Source of the DNA: Bacillus sp. T3 | GTDB taxonomy: Bacteria; Bacillota; Bacilli; Bacillales; Cytobacillaceae | Length of the DNA: 64,000 nt | NCBI RefSeq assembly: GCF_033449965.1 | Contig: NZ_CP137761.1 | Span: 1,922,001-1,986,000, forward strand | Direction: 5' to 3' | Part shown: piece after piece, positions 18,398 through 28,046 of the stretch | Numbering within the stretch: the first letter of the stretch is position 1 | Layout of the letters: every line of letters starts with the position of its first letter | Notes under the pieces: generated by a model | Databases searched by the model: none | The model's input: the letters and a program-made list of their open reading frames with translations, nothing else | What the model was told of the DNA's origin: nothing | Program-made: the position numbers and the translations under genes

Positions 18398-20074
18398 ATG
18401 AATAAAAAACTAAAACAGAATTTACGGCAATATCAATATTCTGGCCAACACCTGAATGCAAAAGGATGGATTCAAGAGGCAGCGCTTAGGATGCTAGCAA
18501 ACAATATTGATCATGATGTCGCTGAGAATCCTGATGAGCTTATTGTATATGGCGGGTTAGGTAAGGCTGCTCGAAATTGGGAATGCTTTGAGGCCATCAT
18601 TGATTCCCTGTTAACACTTGAAGAAGATGAGACACTGCTGATCCAGTCAGGGAAACCAGTAGCAATATTTAAATCGCACCGTGATGCCCCCAAGGTCCTA
18701 TTAGCCAATTCTAACCTTGTACCTGCGTGGGCGAATTGGGAAACATTTCATGAATTAGATCGAAAAGGGTTAATGATGTATGGACAAATGACAGCAGGAA
18801 GTTGGATATATATCGGCAGCCAAGGAATTATTCAAGGAACCTATGAGACATTTGCCGAGATTGCACGTCAGCATTTTGGTGGTTCGCTAAAGCACACCAT
18901 TACATTAACTGCTGGTTTAGGGGGGATGGGTGGTGCTCAACCACTTGCAGTGACCATGAACGAAGGGGTGTGTATTGCTATTGAGGTGGATTCTAATCGA
19001 ATCGCACGACGGATCGCAAGCCAATACCTTGATATAAAAGCAAACTCATTGGATGAAGCGATCCGGTTTGCTGAAGAAGCAAAGGAACACGGGCAGCCAC
19101 TTTCGATTGGATTGGTTGGGAATGCGGCTGAACTTATTCCAGCTCTGATCAAATTAAACTTTATACCCGATATCATCACAGACCAAACGTCTGCACATGA
19201 TCCGTTAAATGGATATATTCCGATAGGATTGACCACAAAAAAAGCGAAGGAACTTCGGAATACGAACCCCGATGAGCTGGTAAGTAAAGCAAAACAAAGC
19301 ATGGCGATCCATGTTCAAGCGATGTTATCGATGAAGGAAAGGGGAGCCATAGCCTTTGATTACGGGAATAATATTCGCCAGATTGCTTTTGATGAAGGAA
19401 TTAAGGCAGCCTTTGATATTCCAGGCTTTGTTCCTGCCTATATTCGCCCATTATTTTGCGAGGGTAAGGGACCGTTTCGTTGGGTCGCATTATCGGGGGA
19501 TCCAGAGGACATTTACACAACAGATAAAGCAATTCTAAATGAGTTCAAGGACAATGAACCCCTGTGTAAATGGATTAGGATGGCACAATCAAAGATTAAA
19601 TTTCAAGGCTTACCTGCGCGCATTTGCTGGCTTGGTTATGAAGAACGGGCTAGATTTGGAAAAATTATCAACAATTTAGTAGCAAAAGGTGAATTAAAGG
19701 GTCCTATTGTCATCGGTCGTGACCATTTAGATTCTGGTTCTGTTGCATCCCCGAATCGAGAAACGGAAGCAATGAAGGATGGGAGCGATGCTGTTGCTGA
19801 TTGGCCAATACTTAATGCGATGATTAATGCTGTCGGTGGGGCAAGCTGGGTCTCGCTTCATCATGGTGGTGGTGTAGGAATGGGCTATTCCATTCATGCG
19901 GGAATGGTTATCGTCGCAGATGGAACCCTAGAAGCGGAAAAGAGACTGGAGAGGGTGTTAACTACGGATCCTGGCATGGGGATTGCGCGGCATGTTGACG
20001 CTGGCTACCAAGAAGCGATTGATTTTGCTCGAAAGCACAAACTAAACATTCCAATGATGAATCGTAAGGAGTAG
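18398..20074 (+). CDS. hutU: Urocanate hydratase
   Basis: The 558-residue NAD-dependent enzyme hydrates urocanate to imidazolonepropionate, step two of histidine breakdown. Conserved blocks include YGGLGKAARN at the start, the NAD-binding stretch TAGLGGMGGAQPLA, GRDHLDSGSVASPNRET and HHGGGVGMGYSIHAG. ATAGGAGGG precedes the ATG. It leads hutU-hutI-hutG. Neither hutH nor hutP precedes it. Confidence 0.97.
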   Translation: MNKKLKQNLRQYQYSGQHLNAKGWIQEAALRMLANNIDHDVAENPDELIVYGGLGKAARNWECFEAIIDSLLTLEEDETLLIQSGKPVAIFKSHRDAPKVLLANSNLVPAWANWETFHELDRKGLMMYGQMTAGSWIYIGSQGIIQGTYETFAEIARQHFGGSLKHTITLTAGLGGMGGAQPLAVTMNEGVCIAIEVDSNRIARRIASQYLDIKANSLDEAIRFAEEAKEHGQPLSIGLVGNAAELIPALIKLNFIPDIITDQTSAHDPLNGYIPIGLTTKKAKELRNTNPDELVSKAKQSMAIHVQAMLSMKERGAIAFDYGNNIRQIAFDEGIKAAFDIPGFVPAYIRPLFCEGKGPFRWVALSGDPEDIYTTDKAILNEFKDNEPLCKWIRMAQSKIKFQGLPARICWLGYEERARFGKIINNLVAKGELKGPIVIGRDHLDSGSVASPNRETEAMKDGSDAVADWPILNAMINAVGGASWVSLHHGGGVGMGYSIHAGMVIVADGTLEAEKRLERVLTTDPGMGIARHVDAGYQEAIDFARKHKLNIPMMNRKE

Positions 20075-20079
20075 AAAAA

Positions 20080-21369
20080 ATGGAAAATCGGCCAATATTT
20101 ATAAAAAATGCTTCTCAGTTGATCACAATGGCTGGCTATTCAACTTCTCCTGCAAAAAAAGAACAAATGAATCAGCTTTCGATAATCAAGAATGGAGCCA
20201 TTTGGATTGAAAATGACAGAATTAAAAAAGTGGGTACGACCCCAGAATTGCTGCGTGACTATCACAATAAACTGCCAGAAGCTTATACGATTGATGCAAG
20301 AAACAAGGTGGTCCTACCTGGTTTGATCGATCCACACACTCATTTAGTGTACGCGGGGTCAAGAGAACAGGAATTTGAGCTCCGCCTGCAAGGAGCAACC
20401 TATATGGAAATCTTGCATAAGGGTTGGGGAATCCATGCTACCACGGCTAGAACCCGTGCTGCATCTGAAGAATTATTAGTAACAGAAGGATTACAAAGAC
20501 TCGATGTATTTCTTCGTCATGGTGTCACGACAGTAGAAGTAAAGAGTGGGTATGGACTTAATTGGGAAACAGAGCGCAAACAATTAATAGTAGCTGCCAA
20601 AATGAATCAATTACATGCTATTGATGTTGTGCGAACGTTTATGGGAGCACATGTCATCCCAAAAGAATATAAAGACCAACCAGATCGATTTGTTGATGAA
20701 ATTATCGAGGAAATGTTACCTCAAGTGTCAGCGGAAAGCTTAGCGGAATTTAACGATGTGTTTTGTGAACGGGGCTTGTTTACGCCCGAACAGTCCTTGC
20801 GAGTTTTAGAAGCCGGTAAAGAATTAGGCCTGATACCAAAAATCCATGCTGATGAAATAGAACCATATGGTGGGGCAGAAGTGGCGGCAGCTGTGGGTGC
20901 CATTTCAGCTGATCATTTAATGAAGGTATCTGATCGTGGAATTCAGAAATTAGTAGAAAAAGGAGTCGTAGGAGTTTTGCTGCCGGGTACAGCCTTTTTC
21001 CTAATGGCGGAAATGGCAAATGCAAGAAAATTAATTGATAGTGGTGTACCGATTGCCTTATCAACAGACAGTAACCCTGGGTCCTCACCAACCTGTTCCT
21101 TACCATTTATTATGAATCTTGCCTGTTTTAACATGAGGTTAACCCCAGCAGAAATTATCACAGCTGTAACGATAAATGCTGCACATGCCATCAATCGTCA
21201 TCATGAGATTGGTAGCATTGAAGTCGGAAAAAAAGCCGATATTACAATCTTAAACACTCCTGACTATTTACATTTATTCTATCATTATGGACACAATCTC
21301 ACCGATACGGTTTTGAAATCAGGAAAAGTGGTAATGAAGGAAGGGGTATTATGCAAAGCTTTCCCTTAA
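20080..21369 (+). CDS. hutI: Imidazolonepropionase
   Basis: A 429-residue amidohydrolase that opens imidazolonepropionate to formiminoglutamate. Metal ligands are in DPHTHLVYAG (HxH), HADEIEPYGGAE and the late aspartate of STDSNPGSSPT. It starts 5 bp after hutU and overlaps hutG by 19 bp, so the three genes are tightly coupled. Confidence 0.96.
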   Translation: MENRPIFIKNASQLITMAGYSTSPAKKEQMNQLSIIKNGAIWIENDRIKKVGTTPELLRDYHNKLPEAYTIDARNKVVLPGLIDPHTHLVYAGSREQEFELRLQGATYMEILHKGWGIHATTARTRAASEELLVTEGLQRLDVFLRHGVTTVEVKSGYGLNWETERKQLIVAAKMNQLHAIDVVRTFMGAHVIPKEYKDQPDRFVDEIIEEMLPQVSAESLAEFNDVFCERGLFTPEQSLRVLEAGKELGLIPKIHADEIEPYGGAEVAAAVGAISADHLMKVSDRGIQKLVEKGVVGVLLPGTAFFLMAEMANARKLIDSGVPIALSTDSNPGSSPTCSLPFIMNLACFNMRLTPAEIITAVTINAAHAINRHHEIGSIEVGKKADITILNTPDYLHLFYHYGHNLTDTVLKSGKVVMKEGVLCKAFP

Positions 21370-22373
21370 ATCCTCCGCCGTTTTACTGGAAGCAATCACG
21401 TTCCAGTCCAGATTTAAGAGTTCATGAGTGGATTCATCAAATGGAAGGACATGATCATTTTTTATCAGATCAAAAATGGGATGTAGTAATGGTCGGTGTG
21501 CCGCTATCAAGAACTTCAATTTCACCATCGGCCGCATCTGAGTTTCCCGAGGCATTTAGGCGATCTTGGAAAAGCTTTTCAACCTATAATATTGATTACG
21601 ATCTAGATATTCAAAGTCTTTCTGTCGCCGATTTAGGAGATGTGTCTATACATGTAACAAATAACCAAAAGAGTCATCAAAATATCAAAATAATAAGCAA
21701 ATGGATGCGGAGTACATTTACCGGCAGTTTTCCTGTTGCCATCGGAGGAGACCACTCGATTACAGCCATGCTTGTGGCTGGGATAAAAGAATGTGAACCT
21801 TCAACTAAAATTGGAATTCTTCAATTTGATACTCATTTAGATTTACGTGATTTATTGGATCATGGACCGACGAACGGAACACCCATCCGAAATTTAATTC
21901 AATCGGGTATTGTCGCAGGTGACCATGTTTATAATATTGGAGTTCATGGCTATTTTAACGCTCCTTCCCTTATTCAATATGCGAAGAATCAGGGGGTTCA
22001 TTATATAACACTCAGAGAAGCTAGAAAATGTGGAATTCAAAGAACAGTAGAAAGGGCATTGAACGAGTTATATGACAAGGTGGATTTTATTTATTTGACC
22101 GTGGATATGGATGTACTTGATATAGGTGTTGCCCAGGGTGCTCCTGCTTCTACTCCTGGAGGCATGGGGACGCATGAATTATTTGAAGCTGTATATATTG
22201 CTGGTCAGTGTCCAAAGGTAAGGGCAATGGATATTGTTTGTTTAGATCCACTACGGGACGCCAATTCACAGGCGACCGTTAAAGCTGGAACGCATGTGTT
22301 TTTATCCTGTTTATCTGGAATATTTCAAAGGAAGACTAATGGGAACGATCCTACAAAAAACTCCACTGAGTAA
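21351..22373 (+). CDS. hutG: Formimidoylglutamase
   Basis: A 340-residue protein of the arginase/agmatinase superfamily that splits formiminoglutamate to glutamate and formamide. The two manganese sites are seen in GGDHSIT, FDTHLDLR and TVDMDVLD. It overlaps the end of hutI and is followed by a terminator. Its place after hutI sets the substrate; motif alone would also allow agmatinase. Confidence 0.9.
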   Translation: MQSFPLNPPPFYWKQSRSSPDLRVHEWIHQMEGHDHFLSDQKWDVVMVGVPLSRTSISPSAASEFPEAFRRSWKSFSTYNIDYDLDIQSLSVADLGDVSIHVTNNQKSHQNIKIISKWMRSTFTGSFPVAIGGDHSITAMLVAGIKECEPSTKIGILQFDTHLDLRDLLDHGPTNGTPIRNLIQSGIVAGDHVYNIGVHGYFNAPSLIQYAKNQGVHYITLREARKCGIQRTVERALNELYDKVDFIYLTVDMDVLDIGVAQGAPASTPGGMGTHELFEAVYIAGQCPKVRAMDIVCLDPLRDANSQATVKAGTHVFLSCLSGIFQRKTNGNDPTKNSTE

Positions 22374-22419
22374 TTAGCCATTCTCGTTAGGAATAGCCAA
22401 CAGCTACAAAACTATTTAT

Positions 22420-22459
22420 AAGCAGTGCGATTTGTATTCCAAATCCCATTGCTTTTTTA
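22420..22459 (+). terminator. Terminator of the hut operon
   Basis: AAGCAGTGCGATTTG and CAAATCCCATTGCTT form a long imperfect stem, followed by a T run. Confidence 0.8.
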
Positions 22460-22544
22460 TTTGTATATCGAGGTTTTTAGCGCTTTGTTTATGAAACTAG
22501 ACTGTTTCTTTAGCTTGAGCTGCATTCCCTAATTTTCTAATCTG

Positions 22545-22868
22545 TTATTTAAATTTTCCGTGGCCTTTTAGTCCTACAATTATGCGAACAAGTAAAAATC
22601 CACACACCGCTCCGAGACCTCCGCCAATGATAGCCCCGATTTGTCCAACTGCTTCGTATCCACGTAATCCATTGAATACAAAGTTTTCGTAATCGTTACC
22701 ACCTAAATTCATCCCTATAAACAATCCGATGATAATACCGGCAATAAAGAATAGTGAAAATATAATGGTTAACATTGCTCGCCATGTTCGATTAACTTTT
22801 CTTTTTAAGGAAGAATAAAGAAAATAAATAATAAGTACAGGGAGTAACAAGGGTATTAAGAATTCCAT
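22545..22868 (-). CDS. Small integral membrane protein
   Basis: A 107-residue protein with three predicted membrane segments: residues 1-18, 32-55 (TIIFSLFFIAGIIIGLFIGM) and a glycine-rich one near 75-100 (IGAIIGGGLGAVCGFLLV). A GGGGGAAG-like site precedes the ATG. Function and family not recognised. Confidence 0.55.
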   Translation of the reverse strand: MEFLIPLLLPVLIIYFLYSSLKRKVNRTWRAMLTIIFSLFFIAGIIIGLFIGMNLGGNDYENFVFNGLRGYEAVGQIGAIIGGGLGAVCGFLLVRIIVGLKGHGKFK

Positions 22869-23098
22869 CCAACTTCCCCCCGAAAAAACGTTTATATCTC
22901 AATAATTCGACCAAAGTATTGTTATTCCCTATTAGTTTTAAAATTTTCTTAATCATCTCTATAAGCCGAATCTGTCATTTAACAAGTGTCTATTGCTTGT
23001 ATTTCATTTATATAACAATTCGATAAAATACGACAAATATCTGTCGATTTTTGCTAAAATAAAATTTGTTATTTTAAAATAGTAAGGTGTGTTATCTC

Positions 23099-24235
23099 GT
23101 GCGAAAAATATTCATAACTTTGCTTATCGTATTGAGTTTTTGTACAGCTCAAGCTCCAGTGCTTGCCCAGCATCAGGATGATCTACAGCTGAAAAGTGAA
23201 GCAGCTGTATTGATGGATTCCCAAACTGGCGCCATATTATATGGAAAAAACGCGACCGAAAAAATGTATCCCGCTAGTCTTACAAAAATAGCAACCGCTA
23301 TTTATGCAATCGAAAAAGGTAATTTAAACGATATCGTCACAGTAAGTGAAAATGCCTATAATACAGAAGGAACGAAGGTTTATTTAGAGATCGGGGAAAA
23401 GGTGCCCCTGCATCATTTACTTCAAGGCCTGTTAATTAATTCAGGAAATGATGCTGCCGTCGCGATTGCTGAACATTTAGATGGCAATGTTGAAAATTTT
23501 TCCGTTAACCTTAATGAATATTTAAAGGATAAAATTGGTGTTAAAGATACTCATTTTGTCAATCCACATGGTTTATACGATGAAAATCATTATACTACTG
23601 CTGCAGATTTAGCAAAAATCACAAGCTATGCAATGAAAAACAAAGACTTTAAAGAAATATTTGGCACAAAAGAATTAACATGGGATGGACTTACTTGGGA
23701 TACCACATTAATTACCCACCATCAAATGCTAAAAGGAGAAATCCCATATCCAGGTGTTACCGGCGGGAAAACTGGTTTTGTGAACGAATCCAAACAAACA
23801 CTGGCTACCACTGTTGATAATGGGCAATTGCAGTTCACTGCAATTGTATTAAAAACGGATTATAAACGTGATATTTATAATGATACAAAACAATTATTTG
23901 ATTATGGTTTTCAACATTTTAAACGGTCGCAATTAGCAGAATCAGATACATTTAAAATTCAAGATAAAGTGTTTAAACCAAGGGGATTAGTACTAATAAC
24001 CGAACCTATCGAAGGGGTTAAATACGAGGTTTCAAATAAAGGCATGCTGCGTGTTCAAACACCAGAAAATGAAACCATTCAAGAAATTCAATTAGTCCCA
24101 AATCAAAAACAACTTAAAAAGCAAAAGGTCATCCCTTCATCAGAAAATAACGCCCCGTTTAAAAGCATGAATGTGTTTTTTGGGACGATTGCTGTGTTGG
24201 CGACTGGAGCGGCATTTAGTGTAAGAAAAAAGTAA
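23099..24235 (+). CDS. D-alanyl-D-alanine carboxypeptidase (DacF/DacB type, PBP5 family)
   Basis: A secreted serine carboxypeptidase that trims peptidoglycan stem peptides. A signal peptide covers about residues 1-24 (ending VLAQ). The active-site motifs are SLTK (Ser60, Lys63), SGN (115-117) and KTG (224-226), all in order. A C-terminal hydrophobic segment near 350-370 may anchor the protein. GTG at 23099 is chosen because AAGGTG lies 9 nt upstream; an in-frame GTG at 23087 overlaps that site. Length 378 is normal. Sporulation-specific or vegetative role cannot be told from the sequence. Confidence 0.88.
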   Translation: MRKIFITLLIVLSFCTAQAPVLAQHQDDLQLKSEAAVLMDSQTGAILYGKNATEKMYPASLTKIATAIYAIEKGNLNDIVTVSENAYNTEGTKVYLEIGEKVPLHHLLQGLLINSGNDAAVAIAEHLDGNVENFSVNLNEYLKDKIGVKDTHFVNPHGLYDENHYTTAADLAKITSYAMKNKDFKEIFGTKELTWDGLTWDTTLITHHQMLKGEIPYPGVTGGKTGFVNESKQTLATTVDNGQLQFTAIVLKTDYKRDIYNDTKQLFDYGFQHFKRSQLAESDTFKIQDKVFKPRGLVLITEPIEGVKYEVSNKGMLRVQTPENETIQEIQLVPNQKQLKKQKVIPSSENNAPFKSMNVFFGTIAVLATGAAFSVRKK

Positions 24236-24301
24236 AATAAAAAACGTGCTACCTGTTGGAACAGTCAAATCCTTTAGTTAAAGAACCCAATACTAAATAT
24301 A

Positions 24302-24344
24302 AAAAGCAGTGCGATTCCTTATGAAGAAACGCACTGCTTTTTTG
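24302..24344 (+). terminator. Terminator after the carboxypeptidase gene
   Basis: AAAAGCAGTGCG and CGCACTGCTTTT form a 12-bp stem with T residues on the plus strand. Confidence 0.85.
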
Positions 24345-24388
24345 GTCGTTTATGAGTAGGAGAGCACAAAGGATAAGCAACTATGTTC

Positions 24389-25051
24389 TTACTTTATAAT
24401 CGTGGTTAGGATTAGCATGAAAAACGAAATAATTATTATGGTAATGACAAATAACCATGCTAATTCTACTTTTCCTGATTCTAAAGCAACATAAACAGCG
24501 ATCGGTATGGTTTGTGTTTTGCCAGGGAGATTTCCGGCAAACATAAACGTCGCGCCAAATTCCCCAAGTGCTCTCGCAAAGGCAAGGATAAAACCAGACA
24601 CGATAGATTTTATTGAGAGTGGAAGCGTAATCGCTAACAAAACCTTTATGTTGTTTGCACCATCAATTCTTGCTGCTTCTTCAATATCGCGATCAACCGA
24701 CTGAATACCAGTCTTAGCAGATTGATACATTAAGGGGAAGGAAACCACAATGGCTGCAATCAATGCTGCCCACCATGTAAACATAATGGATTGTCCAAAT
24801 AATGCTTCAAAAAATTGTCCAACTGGACTTTGTACTCCGAATACCATAATTAAAATAAAGCCAACTACGGTTGGTGGTAGGACAAGCGGAAGAAGCATGA
24901 TCGTTTCTAAAACGATTTTCCCACGGAAATTTTTTTGAGTCATGAATATCGCCGCCGCAATCCCAATGATAAGGACAATTAACACAGCGACAGAAGAAAT
25001 TTGAAGTGATAGTTTTACTGGTGTCCAATAATTTTGATTCAACTTTATCAT
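24389..25051 (-). CDS. modB: Molybdate ABC transporter permease
   Basis: A 220-residue permease with five or six membrane segments. The LPLVLPPTVVGF stretch is typical of ModB, and the EAA loop reads EEAARIDGANNIKVL...ITLPLS. It would form the channel for molybdate with ModA and ModC. Neither partner gene is adjacent, which is unusual. ATG at 25051 is used; a TTG four codons earlier is possible. Molybdenum uptake would serve the formate dehydrogenase at 34.9 kb. Confidence 0.85.
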   Translation of the reverse strand: MIKLNQNYWTPVKLSLQISSVAVLIVLIIGIAAAIFMTQKNFRGKIVLETIMLLPLVLPPTVVGFILIMVFGVQSPVGQFFEALFGQSIMFTWWAALIAAIVVSFPLMYQSAKTGIQSVDRDIEEAARIDGANNIKVLLAITLPLSIKSIVSGFILAFARALGEFGATFMFAGNLPGKTQTIPIAVYVALESGKVELAWLFVITIIIISFFMLILTTIIK

Positions 25052-25063
25052 TCCAATACACAA

Positions 25064-25104
25064 ATTCGATATTTTAATAAAACATAGTACGAATTATATC
25101 GAAT
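25064..25104. promoter_or_regulatory. Inverted repeat at the modB promoter
   Basis: ATTCGATAT (25064-25072) and ATATCGAAT (25096-25104) are perfect 9-bp inverted copies 23 nt apart. The second overlaps a minus-strand TATAAT. This may be an operator or a cruciform; the regulator is unknown. Confidence 0.45.
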
Positions 25105-25254
25105 AACGAGCGAAAGGAACAGTATTTCATTGAGAAAAAAAGCAGTATTAAGGGAAATTGAAAAAGACTAAAGCCATTTTTTGAGATCGTTAGGTCCAGA
25201 TTAGTCTGAGTGGATCAAAGCTAGATTATTGAACGGCCATTGATTTTACCCACT

Positions 25255-25389
25255 CTGTTGATTGGAGTGGAAGGCGCGAAGACTCCTGCGGGAGCAGCGG
25301 GACAGGTGAGACCCCGCAGGCGCGAAGCGGCGAGGAGGCTCACCGCCCGCCCCTAAGGTCCGCGAAGCGCCTGGAACGGAGATCAACAG
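25255..25389. repeat. GC-rich structured repeat, full-length copy (135 bp)
   Basis: Outer arms CTGTTGAT and ATCAACAG, then GGCGC/GCGCC, CTCCTGCGGGAG, CCTGCGGG-type and GGTGAG/CTCACC pairings make an extended hairpin. Its base composition is far more GC-rich than the surroundings. The same element type is widespread between genes in Bacillus genomes (recollection). A shortened copy lies at 30335-30398. Confidence 0.8.
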
Positions 25390-25515
25390 CCCACATTAAT
25401 GGGAAAAATAAATAAACTGCAGGCAAACCCAATTTATATTGAGTTTGTCTACAGCCTAAGACTAAAGTAGCTTTTAGTCTTTCCTACAAGTAAAGAAAGT
25501 ATATAAGTTTGATGG

Positions 25516-25637
25516 GTGCCTAGCTCCAGGCGCCATCGGCTCGAGGTCACAAGCCAATCCGTCCAAAAGGTTAAAGTACAACCTTTCGGCCGGCTCGTCT
25601 TGTGCTTGTCGCCGATAAACAGGCGCCTTGCGCTTTT
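25516..25637. repeat. Second structured repeat type (about 122 bp)
   Basis: It starts GTGCCTAGCTCCAGGCGCC and ends AGGCGCCTTGCGCTTTT, with inner pairs ATCGGC/GCCGAT and AAAGGTT/AACCTTT. I recall similar elements dispersed in other Bacillus genomes. It abuts the 3' end of ykuS and may act as its terminator. Between the two repeats there is only a small hairpin (AAGACTAAA/TTTAGTCTT), with no gene. Confidence 0.65.
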
Positions 25638-25644
25638 CTAGTAG

Positions 25645-25887
25645 TTATTGAATTCTTTTTTCGACTTGCTGACAGATTTCATCTGCCGTTAATCCATTCG
25701 CTTCGATAACGGAAGCGCTAGTTGTCGTGCCGCTCATACCCATCACATTAGAATCCAATCCAGTAATGACACAGCAATCACAGCCCTGTGCGTCCTGCTC
25801 CTGCTTCAATTCAACAATATCATACCCTTTTTCACGAAGGGCTTGTTGAACATCAGTTAAAGATTGCTCTACACCAATTTTAGCCAA
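25645..25887 (-). CDS. ykuS: UPF0180 protein, YkuS family
   Basis: An 80-residue protein that aligns end to end with the YkuS family: AKIGVEQSLTDVQQAL, EQDAQGCDCCVITG, and a C-terminal LTADEICQQVE. The GCDCC motif could bind metal or form a disulfide. TTG at 25887 is chosen because GAGGAGGTG lies just upstream; the longer frame to 25932 has no such site. Function unknown. Confidence 0.85.
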   Translation of the reverse strand: MAKIGVEQSLTDVQQALREKGYDIVELKQEQDAQGCDCCVITGLDSNVMGMSGTTTSASVIEANGLTADEICQQVEKRIQ

Positions 25888-25995
25888 ATCAAACACCTCC
25901 TCACAAAATCTAAGTTTTCCAAACCTAAGCAAAAATATTCTCGTTCATTTTGGAGAAAATAATCTCTAGATTGTTAGTAGAGGGGAGGTGTAGGG

Positions 25996-26127
25996 GTGAG
26001 TAAACGAAAAAAAGACCCTTCAACAATAGGACTTAGTTCGCCGCAGGTAGAAGGTCAAGGAACAACCAATATGGAAACAGGTGCTCGTGCTGAAGATTCC
26101 TCACGTAAGAAGCAAAAACGTTCCTAA
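25996..26127 (+). CDS. yuzL: YuzL-family small protein
   Basis: A 43-residue protein starting GTG after GGGGAGGTG. SKRKKDPSTIGLSSPQVEGQG and the basic end SSRKKQKRS match the YuzL family of small basic proteins in spore formers. Function unknown; the composition recalls minor spore proteins. It diverges from ykuS, with about 110 bp between starts. Confidence 0.75.
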   Translation: MSKRKKDPSTIGLSSPQVEGQGTTNMETGARAEDSSRKKQKRS

Positions 26128-26137
26128 AAATAAAAGG

Positions 26138-26190
26138 GGTCTGACTCAAACTAATTTTTGTAAACTAGTCGAGTCAGACCTATTATATTT
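26138..26190. terminator. Terminator between yuzL and the ABC-F gene
   Basis: GGTCTGACTC (26138-26147) pairs with GAGTCAGACC (26171-26180) in the gap between two convergent genes. Confidence 0.7.
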
Positions 26191-26195
26191 TAGAA

Positions 26196-27822
26196 TTAAG
26201 CCTCATTGTACATTTCGGCGATTTCCTTTTGAAGCTTCGTATCATCAAGATACTCATCATAGGTCAATTGTTTATCAATCACGCCATTTGGTGTAATTTC
26301 AATGATGCGGTTGGCGATTGTTTGAATAAATTGATGATCGTGAGATGAGAAAATTAATGAACCTTTAAAGTTTATCAAGCCATTATTTAATGCCGTAATG
26401 GATTCAAGGTCTAAGTGGTTTGTAGGCTCATCAAGCAATAGAACGTTTGCGCCACTTAACATCATTTTTGAAAGCATACAGCGAACCTTTTCGCCACCTG
26501 ATAGTACATTCGCCTTCTTTAAAACTTCTTCACCAGAAAATAACATTCTACCAAGGAAGCCGCGTAGGAAGCTTTCGCTGTCATCTTTAGGTGAGAATTG
26601 ACGAAGCCAGTCAACAAGGTTTAGCTCACTGCTTTCAAAGAATTCAGCATTATCCTTCGGGAAATACGCTTGGGAAGTTGTGACACCCCATTTATAAGAT
26701 CCACTATCTGCCTCAAGTTCTTCCGGTTAAGATTTTAAATAAAGCTGTTTTCGCTGCTTCATTAGGTCCAACAAGAGCAATTTTGTCACCTTTGTTCATA
26801 ATCAGATTGAAGTCCTTTAATACAGAAACCCCATCTAAATCCTTGTTTACACCTTCAACTCGTAATAAATCATTTCCGATTTCGCGTTCAGGTGTAAATC
26901 CAACATAAGGATATTTTCTTGAAGACGGACGAATATCGTCTAACGATATTTTATCTAATAATTTTTTACGTGAAGTTGCTTGCTTTGATTTAGATGCATT
27001 CGCACTAAAACGGGCAATAAAGGCTTGGAGTTCTTTAATTTTTTCTTCTTTCTTTTTATTAGCGTCCTGTGTCATTTTAAGTGCTAATTGGCTGGACTCA
27101 TACCAGAAATCATAGTTACCGACATAGATTTGAATTTTTCCAAAGTCTAAATCAGCAATATGTGTACATACCTTGTTTAAAAAGTGACGGTCATGGGAAA
27201 CAACAATCACTGTATTTTCAAAATTAATTAGGAACTCTTCTAACCATTGAATCGCCTTAATATCAAGATGGTTTGTAGGCTCATCAAGTAATAAAACATC
27301 CGGTTTGCCAAAAAGAGCTTGCGCAAGCAATACTTTTACCTTTTCGCCACCAGATAATTCAGCCATTGTTTTATAATGGAGATCTTCTTCGATTCCCAAA
27401 CCTTTTAAAAGAATCGCTGCTTCAGATTCCGCTTCCCAACCATTTAATTCTGCAAATTCTCCTTCAAGTTCCGCGGCTCTCATACCATCTTCATCAGTAA
27501 AATCAGCCTTCATATAAATGGCATCTTTTTCTTGCATTATTTCATAAAGTCTTGTGTGGCCCATGATAACGACCTTTAACACTTCATGTTCTTCATATTC
27601 AAAATGGTTTTGTTTTAAAACTGCAAGTCTTTCGCCTGGTCCCATTGAAACGTTACCTGATTGCGCCTCAATTTCTCCTGACAATATTTTGAGAAATGTT
27701 GATTTTCCAGCGCCGTTTGCACCAATTAAACCGTAGCAATTGCCAGGATTAAATTTAATATTCACATCCTCGAACAACTTGCGGTCTCCGTACCGTAAAC
27801 CTACATTACTAACTGTAATCAT
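26196..27822 (-). pseudogene. ykpA: ABC-F family ATPase (YkpA-like), interrupted by one frameshift
   Basis: Two ATP-binding cassettes and no membrane segment, the layout of ribosome-associated ABC-F proteins. Cassette 1 has GANGAGKST, LSGGEKVKV and LLLDEPTNHLD. The linker is basic (SKSKQATSRKKLLDK). Cassette 2 has GPNEAAKTALFK, an atypical Walker A, then LSGGEKVRC and a second LLLDEPTNHLD. The frame breaks near 26721, where the minus strand reads ACCGGAAGAACTT; dropping one A gives ILTGELEADSG and a 541-residue protein, normal for YkpA. Walker A of cassette 2 is degenerate (NEAAKTA), as I recall also for homologues (NEIAKTT). Confidence 0.9.
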
Positions 27823-28046
27823 TTATAATCCTCCAAAAACATAATCTACGAAATTATAACATAAAAAACGGACAGAGCGAACGATTTAGAGATATTAATG
27901 GTTCTTTCCACATACTAGTGGAGTAAAATGATAATACAGAAAATTCAAGAATGCAAAAAATTTGGTTTCTTTTTTTGATTTTTTCATTTTTTTTACTACA
28001 ATTTGGTGTACAATAATAGTAATGAATCGGGTAGGATAAAGGGGTT

